Positions 13,001 to 36,692 of a stretch of 64,000 bases of DNA are shown here, one piece after another. A program made the translations under genes and the position numbers. The DNA is taken from positions 21,155,437 through 21,219,436 of the forward strand of contig NC_064763.1 in NCBI RefSeq assembly GCF_011397635.1, in the 5' to 3' direction. This DNA is from Epinephelus fuscoguttatus. Lineage: Eukaryota; Chordata; Actinopteri; Perciformes; Serranidae. Below the pieces are notes generated by a model. It ran no database searches. It was not told the origin of the DNA and worked only from the letters and a program-made list of their open reading frames with translations. Within the stretch, counting starts at the first letter, position 1; each line of letters starts with the position of its first letter.

Positions 13001-14517
13001 AAACTACGAACTCGCACGAGTTTTCCACAGAAAAGGAAACAAAACAAGTCTCGCATTCTTCTTCTTCTACGTTTTCTGGTGGTTGGCAACCAGCTTGTAA
13101 ATGCATTACCGCCTTATTATGGCTAGAAATGTTCTTATTTTGTCCTCCATCCACACAAGTCTTGTGTTGCTGTTTTCCGCAATGTTTTTGCCTTGTGAGT
13201 GAACCGGAAACACCGGAAGCAGTTGGGGTGAAAGTGCGCTACATCAGACTTAATTCGAACATAACTATTTCCATCCCCTGTTTTGCGAATCAACATTTTT
13301 TCGAATCAACCAAAACCCGGCTATAGCGAATGTATTTTAGTTTGTGCGAATCAGGGGATTTTAATTTTAATTTTGGCGTTTCCAAGTTTTTTGATGACAA
13401 AATTCATGAATTAAATTGTTCTCACACTTGTTTTAAATAACAAAAGTCTGTCTCAATAAAGACAGCTGAATTACATGTTGTTTTTTGTGCTCTAATTCAC
13501 TTTTCATCATTAGAGGGGTAGATACAAGGTATGTGCCCACCGGCATATTATAAATAAATACATTACTACAATTATAAACTGATCCCTGTCATTGTAGTAT
13601 CGTAACAGCTATCCTCAGACAGGTCTGTCTGAGCCAAAGCTCTGATTCACACCTCCTCGCCTCGCAGTCTGCTGACAGGGAAGCACTGCTTGTAGTGGGT
13701 GGATGAATAAGTCTGTGTGGAGGTATTGCACTGAATCCTGTTGGAGGTTTGCGTAGGATGTAACTGAGTACATTTACTCAAGTACTTCAATGAAAGGTCC
13801 AGTGTGTTAATGATAAACTTTATTTATATGGCACTTTTCATGCAAGAAATGCAATGAAAATAACGTTATTTTGATGCTTTTAATGTTTCATGTAAATCAC
13901 TTTGAATTGCCTTGTTGCTAAAAATTTCCATATAAATAAACTTGCCTTTCCTTGTAACAGGTTATATGCACTGGACCTGCGTGGGGCCCCTGGAGCCTAT
14001 TGAGTTATCCAGCCTTGTGTAGTGACTTTATTACAGGCAGACAGTGGAGTCTGACTTGACTTTGAGTATGCTTTACCTGACCAGCCTCTTATTTCCAGAT
14101 GTTCAGTTTGGTATAGCTGCACTTAAAGCTGACTTACACGTGAGGATGAGATGTCCCTCCTGCACAGCTGTATTGTCAGGGCGGATGTTGAGGTCTATGC
14201 CCCCGGTGTCCACGTTTCTCTGGTGAGTCTTGGAGTTGTATGAAGAGGCAGAGCGGCAGTGATCCCGCAGCCACACGTAGTTAAAATGCATCCGTGTCCC
14301 TCTGTAGTCCAGCACTGTTGGTGTCATATGCATTTAGTTAAATTATTGCACTTTTGCCTGGATGAGTCACAGTGTATTTAAACTCACCAAGACTGTCATC
14401 CTGTGTCTGGATAGTTGCAGAGCTACATGCGCGGATCTGCACCTTGTATCTCCACGCCAGTTGAGTCTGAGTCTGAGCCCACGCGGGTCGCAACATCCTC
14501 TTTAACGTCCACATCAT
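3835..14517 (-). CDS. tmlhe: Trimethyllysine dioxygenase, mitochondrial (7 coding exons)
   Basis: Fe(II)/2-oxoglutarate dioxygenase that hydroxylates N6-trimethyllysine at C3, the first step of carnitine biosynthesis, in mitochondria. Coding exons in transcript order are 14517-14388, 14314-14138, 6446-6167, 5980-5861, 4808-4572, 4284-4146 and 3966-3835. All junctions are GT-AG and phases agree, giving 404 residues against about 421 in human. The start is the first of two adjacent ATGs (14517, 14514); the only in-frame codon upstream before a stop is GTG. The N-terminus is basic and lacks acidic residues, as expected of a mitochondrial presequence. The N-terminal GBBH-like domain has YVWLRDHCRSAS near residue 55. 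The iron ligands fit H225 and D227 in DRHTDTSYF and H372 in WRVMHGRE; R381 in GLRQLCG probably binds 2-oxoglutarate. The close paralogue bbox1 is less likely because YNSKTHQR, YIENTDNHRNHM and the C-terminus GLQA read as TMLHE. The exon 4 acceptor (AAG before 5980) has a poor pyrimidine tract. Confidence 0.96.
4965..5680. repeat. AT-rich AAAT/AAATA simple-repeat field in tmlhe intron 4
   Basis: About 700 bases are made almost entirely of AAATAAAT units with interspersed CAGGAAT and TATGGAA variants. It fills most of the intron between the exons ending at 5861 and starting at 4808. Minus-strand open frames here are Tyr/Leu/Phe/Ile-rich by-products of the repeat and are not genes. Confidence 0.9.
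6640..7395. repeat. Unclassified interspersed repeat in tmlhe intron 2
   Basis: This stretch holds phrases common in teleost intergenic DNA, such as GCACCCCCCTTTGGCCAGTT. It ends in a TTATTATATAGTAAGAT-type tail just before an independent MITE. No coding remnant or clear terminal inverted repeats were seen. The call rests on my recognition of the sequence type, and the boundaries are approximate. Confidence 0.35.
7415..7772. mobile_element. MITE family 1 (GGCCC-GACACACC ends), partial copy
   Basis: The right end GGCCTGGTGTGTCGGGGCC is the reverse complement of the family terminus. The interior from about 7480 (CCTCTTGACTTTAGACGTTTG) parallels 32970-33050. It is one of three copies in the window. 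The left end is truncated. A hAT-type non-autonomous element is an inference from the termini only. Confidence 0.6.
7850..8345 (-). mobile_element. Rex3/RTE-like LINE 3' fragment
   Basis: The minus strand encodes [32 protein letters not shown] and LRWFGHLIRMPP, the C-terminal end of the fish Rex3-type (RTE clade) LINE protein. The coding end is followed by the CATC/GATG-type tail at the left edge. It is 5'-truncated and has frame breaks. Family naming is from memory of the motif string. Confidence 0.8.
9791..10008 (-). mobile_element. tRNA-derived SINE
   Basis: Read on the minus strand, it begins with a degenerate tRNA-like head (GGTGGCACAGTGGTTAGC, then a B-box-like GGTTTGAACCC). The body contains GGGTTTTCTCCAGG, CAGTCCAAAGACATGCAGGT and ends with TGTCTCTATGTG. 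The same body recurs at 10766-11745 and 54198-54385. An ATT microsatellite abuts the head. Confidence 0.75.
10009..10039. repeat. (ATT)n microsatellite
   Basis: An uninterrupted run of ATT triplets adjoins the SINE head on its right. Confidence 0.9.
10857..11547. mobile_element. Harbinger-like non-autonomous element, copy 1
   Basis: It starts AGCCCTTTTTAAAC and ends GTGTAAAAGGGGCT, giving short imperfect terminal inverted repeats with flanking ATA, a 3-base target duplication as in PIF/Harbinger. It carries the start of a Myb/SANT-like frame on the minus strand; genes of this type accompany Harbinger transposases in fish. Most of the element recurs inverted at 25101-25660. Superfamily is inferred from the 3-base duplication and the Myb-like frame; no transposase is present. 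Confidence 0.75.
11060..11216 (-). pseudogene. Start of a Myb/SANT-like gene carried by the MITE
   Basis: The minus-strand frame from 11216 begins MSNWGDKELHALLALANEEA, then continues GTVKDGPTYERIADGL. This resembles the first helices of Myb/SANT-like DNA-binding proteins linked to Harbinger elements. The similarity stops after about 50 residues and the frame runs into unrelated sequence, so this is a relic or a captured first exon. The corresponding frame at 25412 has stops. Confidence 0.6.
11834..12902 (+). mobile_element. piggyBac-like element, 5' part only
   Basis: The left end is TTAA (11830-11833) followed by CCCATTTAAGCATACTGGCA, the TTAA-CCC form of piggyBac termini. An internal palindrome GGCAACAATAGTTGCC follows immediately. 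Downstream lies a transposase-like N-terminal frame (12579-12902), cut off exactly where a MITE begins. No right terminus with GGGTTAA was found downstream. Confidence 0.6.
12579..12902 (+). pseudogene. N-terminal fragment of a piggyBac-type transposase or PGBD-like protein
   Basis: This is a 107-codon open frame. It contains RYTLAEVLDILDADDPS followed by a Ser/Asp-rich acidic stretch (FSDDDDVTCDPK) and LPSRLLKGD. This is the style of the acidic N-terminal region of piggyBac-derived proteins. The catalytic DDD domain is absent. The TAG stop is partly supplied by the first bases of the adjoining MITE. Assignment is by pattern only. Confidence 0.5.
12903..13390. mobile_element. MITE family 3 (AGCTATGTTTCCAT), copy A
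   Basis: It begins AGCTATGTTTCCATCCAAAA and is alignable by eye over nearly its whole length with 20279-20665. Shared blocks include AACAAAACAAGTCTCGCATT and GTTGGCAACCAGCTTGTAAA. It interrupts the piggyBac-like frame. The right end is approximate and no clear inverted terminus was seen. Superfamily unknown. Confidence 0.7.
13802..13935 (-). repeat. Probable LINE 3' tail
   Basis: The segment AACTTTATTTATATGGCACTTTTC has the form of a fish L2-type LINE 3' end read on the minus strand. No coding remnant is attached. Confidence 0.35.
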
Positions 14518-14870
14518 TGTGAACACTTACGTGATAAACAAACTAGAATAAACCCAGAAGTGTAAGAGAGATATCCGTCTTCATGCAGGAGCAGGCACCG
14601 TGCGGCTGCAGAGCAAACACGTCTCCTCCTCAGCTCTTTAATATGACATTTCCAAGTATGACGAGATTAATTATTAAACACGGCCTAGTTTCTCTTATGA
14701 TATGGGGTTCAGGTGGAGTAGCTGAACCACAGCAGGTTTAACTGTAGTATACTAGATGGTGGAGAGGTTTGGCGCATGCGCAGACGGTGCAGGGTAGAGC
14801 TAATGTCCAGAGGTTAAAGGCGAAAGCGACAATGCAGAGGAGTGAATCACTTCACATGAGTGTGTACTCT
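14518..14870 (-). promoter_or_regulatory. Presumed tmlhe promoter and 5' UTR region
   Basis: This is the sequence immediately upstream of the tmlhe start on the minus strand. It is locally richer in CpG than the flanking DNA and contains the GCGCATGCGC palindrome listed separately. No TATA box is obvious. The extent is inferred from position. Confidence 0.45.
14771..14782. promoter_or_regulatory. NRF-1-like binding site upstream of tmlhe
   Basis: GGCGCATGCGCA contains the perfect palindrome GCGCATGCGC, matching the core of the NRF-1 consensus YGCGCAYGCGCR at all but the outer position. It sits about 255 bases upstream of the tmlhe ATG. NRF-1 drives many nuclear genes for mitochondrial proteins, and tmlhe encodes one. 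Binding is inferred. Confidence 0.55.
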
Positions 14871-15979
14871 TCGTTGAAAGCGGTGTCTCTTCAACTGCAG
14901 TGGTTTTTAATTTAATATTCACTCAAACAATATAATACTGCATCGGTTAATCGATTATAGCCAGTCTAAGAGATCTAGAGGGAAAATAAATTGATGCCTG
15001 AATAGGTTTATTGTGATATTCAGAGAGATATCAGTGGAAACACTTTTTTATATTTTCAAAATTAAGTTTATTTAAACACCAATTAAGCATTTAGGCCTAA
15101 TTAATTACTAATTGAACAATACGAACAGACATTGATGATCTGTAATTAAATGTCCCGGGGCCATTTAGAAGTTAGCATAAGGGTATATTACATGCATTTT
15201 CTTTTTCTGAAATCTAGACGCTGCATTGGTAAACGTATTTTAATGTATGGGCCTCTGTTCTCAAGCTTTAGGCAGCTTATCTGGGTGTACAAATTTCACA
15301 TCTACATTATTTCTCATGAACTGTACTTGTATTTTTACCTGTTTTGCCAATAAAATGTAACTTGAACAGACTAAATTAAAGAACAATTCATTGTCTAATA
15401 TTTTAATGGGTAAAAAAAGAGATCATCCCTACACGTCAACTCTGTGTGGAGTGACAGAATTATATTAACAAACACGTAGACAGACGCACACGTGCACACA
15501 CATTTATTTAGATATAACATAACACATTTATACAAAGTATAGTACTATACTAATAATAATTTGTGCATGACGGGGTGCCACGTTTAATACAGTGGTGAAT
15601 TTTTATTATGGAAAGTAGTGCTTATTATAAGCCCCATATCCTCTTCAATTTAGACAACTATAAACTTATTTATAGAGCTGAGAGACAGAGTACACTTTAA
15701 TATAATGGTGGATTTGTGGTTTTATTACATGGTTACACCACCAGATGTCAGTGTCGAGCCACGTTGCCCACAACGCTATAGTGTTGGTTTGAACTTTTCC
15801 TTTTATTTCTCTTCTTTGCACGAAAAATTTACAAACAAGGCAGACTGAACAGAGTATTACAGTCATTATGTTTCTGAGCAGTAAAAATTGAAAATGCAGT
15901 ACAATTAAGTATCTAAAATCAAGCTATAACAATAAGGAAATAAACTAAAGTGCATACATTATGACCAGGGCCTAATAAT

Positions 15980-15984
15980 ATCTA

Positions 15985-16023
<39 letters not shown>

Positions 16024-16121
16024 ATATATATATATATAGATATATATTTATATATCTATATATATATATAGATATTTATATATCTATATATATATATAGA
16101 TATAGATATATATATATATAT
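15980..16121. repeat. TCTA/TA microsatellite beside the Tc1 element
   Basis: TCTA repeats change to TA and TATAGATA runs directly up to the Tc1 left end. TA-rich DNA is the target of Tc1/mariner insertion, which fits insertion into this tract. Confidence 0.9.
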
Positions 16122-17706
16122 ACAGTACAGGCCAAAAGTTTGGACACACCTTCTCATTCAATGCGTTTTCTTTATTTTCATGACTATTTACATTGTAGAT
16201 TCTCACTGAAGGCATCAAAACTATGAATGAACACATGTGGAGTTATGTACTTAACAAAAAAGGTGAAATAACTGAAAACATGTTTTATATTCTAGTTTCT
16301 TCAAAATAGCCACCCTTTGCTCTGATTACTGCTTTGCACACTCTTGGCATTCTCTCCATGAGCTTCAAGAGGTAGTCACCTGAAATGGTTTTCCAACAGT
16401 CTTGAAGGAGTTCCCAGAGGTGTTTAGCATTTGTTGGCCCCTTTGCCTTCACTCATGGTCCAGCTCACCCCAAACCATCTCGATTGGGTCAGGTCCGTGA
16501 CTGTGGGAGGCCAGGTCATCTGCCGCAGCACTCCATCACTCTCCTTCTTGGTCAAATAGCCCTACACAGCCTGGAGGTGTGTTTGGGGGTCATTGTCCTG
16601 TTGAAAATAAATGGCCCAACTAAACGCAAACCGGATGGGATGGCATGTCGCTGCAGGATGCTGTGGTAGCCATGCTGGTTCAGTGTGCCTTCAATTTTGA
16701 ATAAATCCCCAACAGTGTCACCAGCAAAACACCCCCACACCATCACACCTCCTCCTCCATGCTTCACAGTGGGAACCAGGCATGTGGAATCCATCCGCTC
16801 ACCTTTTCTGCGCTCACAAAGACACGGCGTGTTGGAACCAAAGATCTCAAATTTGGACTCATCAGACCAAAGCACAGATTTCCACTGGTCTAATGTCCAT
16901 TCCTTGTGTTTCTTGGCCCAAACAAATCTCTTCTGCTTGTTGCCTCTCCTTAGCAGTGGTTTCCTAGTTCCTAGTTCCTTGTTCTAGAGATGGGTCTGCT
17001 GCTACAACTCTGTGTGGCATTCATCTGGTCTCTGATCTGAGCTGCTGTTAACTTGCGAATTCTGAGGCTGGTGACTCGGATGAACTTAACCTCAGAAGCA
17101 GAGGTGACTCTTGGTCTTCCTTTCCTGGGTCGGTCCTCATGTGTGCCAGTTTCGTTGTAGCGCTTGATGGTTTTGTGACTCCACTTGGGGACACATTTAA
17201 AGTTTTTGCAATTTTCGGACTGACTGACCTTCATTTCTTAAAGTAATGATGGCCACTCGTTTTTCTTTAGTTAGCTGATTGGTTCTTGCCATAATATGAA
17301 TTTTAACAGTTGTCCAATAGGGCTGTCGGCTGTGTATTAACCTGACTTCTGCACAACACAACTGATGGTCCCAACCCCATTGATAAAGCAAGAAATTCCA
17401 CTAATTAACCCTGATAAGGCACACCTGTGAAGTGGAAACCATTTCAGGTGACTACCTCTTGAAGCTCATGGAGAGAATGCCAAGAGTGTGCAAAGCAGTA
17501 ATCAGAGCAAAGGGTGGCTATTTTGAAGAAACTAGAATATAAAACATGTTTTCAGTTATTTCACCTTTTTTGGTTAAGTACATAACTCCACATGTGTTCA
17601 TTCATAGTTTTGATGCCTTCAGTGAGAATCTACAATGTAAATAGTCATGAAAATAAAGAAAACGCATTGAATGAGAAGGTGTGTCCAAACTTTTGGCCTG
17701 TACTGT
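16122..17706 (-). mobile_element. Tc1/mariner element with long terminal inverted repeats
   Basis: It is bounded by TA on both sides and starts CAGTACAGGCCAAAAGTTTG, ending with its inverse. The inverted arms extend about 270 bases each (to about 16392 and from about 17437). The left arm includes the 3' end of the transposase frame. The transposase on the minus strand is broken. The element is about 1.59 kb, normal for a full-length fish Tc1. Confidence 0.95.
16290..17292 (-). pseudogene. Decayed Tc1 transposase
   Basis: It starts at ATG 17292 with MARTNQLTKEKRVAIITL. Shifted frames then give the paired-like DNA-binding domain (ETGTHEDRPRKGRPRVTSA) and the catalytic region (LWSDESKFEIFGSN, GGGGVMVWGCFAGDTVGD). 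The first catalytic Asp is kept in WSDES. The second is lost because a frameshift replaces the QDNDPKHTS-type segment with TMTPKHTS. A further shift lies before the region of the final Glu. It cannot make active enzyme. Confidence 0.93.
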
Positions 17707-18234
17707 ATATATAAAATTAGTAAATAAATATAAGTGGTCTTCAATTTGAATTAAAGGTCAGTAAATTCAAACCTTATTAATTTGCAAAAGCTTACAGGTT
17801 TTAGCAGATCATTATTATTATTATTATTATCATTATTATTATATTGAAGAGCATATTTTCCTTTTCCTTTATTTATTCTTTTATTGTCTGTTTTATTTGT
17901 TTATTATTTTCCCAGATTTTAAACTCCAAATATTTCAGGGCTTTACAATATACATTTAATATACATAAATAAATAAAAAAAATTAGGGCTTTTTTTTTTT
18001 TTTTTTTTTTTTTATAAATTTTGACTTGTGTATATAATATTTTCCCATTTTTAAAACTGTGTTATTCTGCAAATTTTCTAATTGCTCTTCCTTAAATAAG
18101 CAGTCCATACATTACATCTACATGTGATCTGAGTTCAACAACTAAATTATTTTCATTCTCCCAATTGTTTCCAATGTAGCTCAATGTAGTTGGAAGTGAC
18201 TACAAGAGAAGATAGTATGCTCTTTAGTGTAATA

Positions 18235-18237
18235 ACG

Positions 18238-18283
<46 letters not shown>
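18235..18283. repeat. (ATA)n microsatellite with adjoining LINE-like tail
   Basis: This is a run of ATA triplets. The sequence that follows (TTTATTTATAGAGCACTTTTC) resembles an L2-type LINE 3' end on the minus strand. Confidence 0.8.
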
Positions 18284-18689
18284 GGATACATTTATTTATA
18301 GAGCACTTTTCATAACATATTGTCTCTGATTAGACCTCTGACCCTTTTATTTTTTCTATATATTTATGTATTTTTAGTTGTTGTTTATTTATACATAAGA
18401 GTTCTATGCTCTGTCGGTAATTTTTTTTATTAGTTTCACATACCTAAATACAAAACAAAAGGGAATAAAAAATATTTTAAAAAGTGCATGTGAGGATGTG
18501 GTAGAAACCTGTACAGGCTTTGTGAAAACCATACCCAGAGGAAATAGAAGTGATAAAATACAACAGTCAAAAATGTCATGTGTTTGTACTTTATTATCAA
18601 CTTGATGCCAGAGTGCCGATATCTCTGATGACAATATTATGATTAGAAATGAAGGTCTTCATCAGAGGAAACTGTGACACCTGGTGGTG

Positions 18690-18769
18690 AGGCGGCAGAC
18701 CAGCACTTCCCGTGACGCACAGAAACGCGGTAAAACGATATTCCGGTTTGTAGACGGAGGGGCAGCAGC
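18690..18769 (+). promoter_or_regulatory. Presumed adss2 core promoter and 5' UTR
   Basis: The sequence just upstream of the adss2 ATG is CpG-rich compared with its surroundings, as is exon 1. It has GTGACGCAC (CRE-like half site) and TTCCGG (ETS-type core, 18741-18746). No TATA box is seen. These are short motifs and individually weak. Confidence 0.4.
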
Positions 18770-33966
<15,197 letters not shown>

Positions 33967-34373
33967 TCTGACCTGCCGGGCTCCTCAACAACAGCTCAGA
34001 TGATAACTTCAGGTTTTGATAGGATTGCCAGAGGAGTTTAAAATGCAAACTCTCCTAAAGGAAATACTTCACCAGCAAGGCTATTTGTGAAATGTTTAGT
34101 TGCTGCCTGTGCATTACATTTACAGTAATTCTTCTAAGAGATAATTTATGCATTCCACATAATTTTTCCTATATTTATTAGGTTGTTAATTTTTAAAACA
34201 TGATGCAAACGGATCAGTTATTCTTTATTCCATTCCAGAGTAAAGTGGTTTATTGTTTTTAGCTTTTGAAGCTGCTTAACCTTAACTGATTTGTTCTCCA
34301 TGTTATTTTTTAAAACATTTGAAGAGCCGTTGATGAACAGATGCAGAAGCCTTCATATTAAAGGGCACAACTC

Positions 34374-34379
34374 AATAAA
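34374..34379 (+). terminator. Candidate adss2 polyadenylation signal
   Basis: AATAAA lies about 410 bases past the adss2 stop. Further AATAAA hexamers occur at 34544-34549 and 34805-34810, so the 3' UTR could end at any of these. The 3' UTR otherwise shows no repeats. Confidence 0.5.
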
Positions 34380-34810
34380 GCAAGAGATTATTTTCAGGCC
34401 TTGTAATAAGATGGAAGAACGATTGAAAGCCATCACGCAATCACTCCGATTGTGAACTTTTCTATTGAACAATTTTAAAACACTTTAAAAACATGAATGC
34501 ATCTCAGTTACGTTTGTAACAATATTTTCACAATGATTGTTGGAATAAACATTTTTAAATCATCATCAGAACGGATAATTCAACACTAAGCAGTCTGAGT
34601 TTGAATAGATGTTTTCTTCATAATAACTGGGGGAACGTAATTCCTCGTCCACACAGACACATTGGCTGGTCTTTGAGAAGTTTGTGTAAATGTAAAGAAA
34701 ATGGCCAGTGAGCAGTAATGTACCAGGGTATATCTCAATATGTTTCCTACGCCATTCATTCATTGTCAATGATGTAAAAGACTTTTACTCAGCTTGCTGT
34801 TACCAATAAA

Positions 34811-36269
34811 AGGAAACTAACATTTAGCGTTTCTTTAATTTTGTTGTTTTCATTAAGCTGGTAAATGGTTTGGCCTAAATAAGTCTGGGAAACATGTTTG
34901 TGCGAAGGTAATTAAAGCTGGAAAAGGCAGGAAAAAAAGTCAGAATTTGAATTACACTTCCCTCCTGCAGCTCTTCCCTTTCTACCCTAAGACCCTCCAA
35001 CCAGACGAATATGCAGGAGCTTTATACAGTAACCCAGTGTTTCCCAAACAATGATTCATTTAATCCGGTTTCATTCTAGAGTTTGGCACAGCCCCTCCAT
35101 GCCCGGCTTGTTGATCAGACCACAAATAAGAAAAGAAGTAGCTAGTTAGCCACCCCACAGTCCCTCCGCCTAACTCCCCTCAGCTGAGGACTTAGGACTC
35201 GCTGCTTACGAGTGGGATTGTGACCAGCAAAAGTGCCAGGGATAACCTGTTTGCTGATCTAGTAGGGAGTCGGGACTGTCTGGTCCCCAGGAGGTGGAGT
35301 TTGCACTGGCTGGATTCTGCAACCACTGACTGGAGGTCCGTCTAAAGAACTGCTACCACTCTAATACAATCGTTTCAGATTTCCCTCATTTTCAGGCTGG
35401 TTTTGTGGATTTGGAGCTAAATGTTGTGCCTGGGGCACGTCGTGTATTAATGATACTCGTTACCTGGAGAGGTTGGAGAAAGATATACGTTTCTTCCCTG
35501 TTCCAAAACCAGAATCAGACCTTAAAGTGTAGGGTTAGCTAGCTAGCTACTGAAGATATAGCCTACTGAATGTATACACATGCTGCTTTTGCTTTTTAGT
35601 GATTATAACAGTGAATAAAGGCCGACCCTGGTGTACAGGAACCAGTGAAGGGAAGCAGGGAAACCTTGCTGATGTTCAACCAGCTGTGTGGCATCACATT
35701 GTGCACAGATGAACGCTGTTTGACTTCCCTCTGAGATCCCTGCACAGAGGTCCGGCTGCTGGCAGCAGCATGGGGGTGAAGCCAAACACAGTTCATCTGC
35801 ACACACTGTGATGCCACACAGCTGGTTCAATATCAGCAAAGTTTCCCTTTATATTCATTGTCTTGTGTGGTGATCAGCAGTGATGTGGTGGTTCACTTCT
35901 ACACTGTGATCTGTAGCCTATAGTTGGGCTTTAGCTTCTAACTATCTTTGTCTTTTTAACCTGTTGTTGCTGCTGAGTCAGTTTGACATCCTGGATATAT
36001 CCTTCAAACACAGACTGTAGACCCCTCTGTCTGCTTCTCTCTGGAATCACTCTTTCATTTTTCCAAAAATATGATAATATTTCTTCAGGGAGTGCAGTTA
36101 GTTACAGTGTGGGCTCCATGTTTACTGCAAAAGGTCAATTCATAATAAATGTTAGTTACATAAACCTGAATTTGACGTTGCAGCCGTGAGCCTTTAGCAC
36201 CAGTTAGCAGCAGCATAAATGATTGCCAGCACTTTCTCTCCATCTCAAATGCTTCACTGATACAGACAC
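34811..36269. other. Intergenic, no gene seen
   Basis: No exon or classified repeat was recognised. A GGTTTCCC..ACCAGCTGTGTGGCATCACA phrase near 35680 is inverted near 35800 (TGTGATGCCACACAGCTGGT), giving an inverted repeat of about 20 bases around a GCTGCTGGCAGCAGC palindrome. Confidence 0.5.
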
Positions 36270-36439
36270 GTCTTTTGTCTGGGTCTGCCCCGGGGCCTCC
36301 TACCAGTGGTACGTGTCCTGAACACCTGTAACGCGAGGCGCCCAGGAGGCATCCTGATCAGATGCCCGAACCACCTCAACTGATCCCTTTTGACGCGAAG
36401 GAGCAGCGGCTCTACTCTGAGCTCCCTCCAGATGTCCAA
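36270..36439 (-). mobile_element. Rex3/RTE-like LINE fragment
   Basis: The minus strand encodes [30 protein letters not shown] and [10 protein letters not shown] of the LINE C-terminal region. It is short and truncated at both ends. An unrelated repeat starts just to its right. Confidence 0.75.
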
Positions 36440-36457
36440 GCAATCGGTTTATTTTTT

Positions 36458-36692
36458 ACCTCCGCCAAGGAGGTAATGTTTGTCTTTTTGTTTGTTTGTT
36501 TGTTTGTTTTTCTGCAAAATAACTCAAAGGTCTGAACGGATTTTGATGAAATTTTCAGGAAAGGTTGATAATGGGACAAGGAACAGATACAATTTTGATG
36601 GTGATCGGTTGAAGCCAAGTGGATAAAATAATAAAATGGCGGGAAATCTGAGCTGCTTGGCAGAGGTCTGCACTCTCCGAGTGTTTTTCTAG
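36458..36692. repeat. ACCTCCGCC-type widespread repeat
   Basis: It begins with the hairpin ACCTCCGCCAAGGAGGT, followed by GTTT repeats and CTGAACGGATTTTGATGAAA. It ends CTCCGAGTGTTTTTCTAG. I recognise this string as a repeat found across fish and other animals, but its mechanism is not clear to me. It abuts the Rex3 fragment. Confidence 0.65.

Noticed and set aside
14524-14526. GTG codon as tmlhe start
   Set aside because: An ATG pair follows three codons later and vertebrate starts are almost always ATG.
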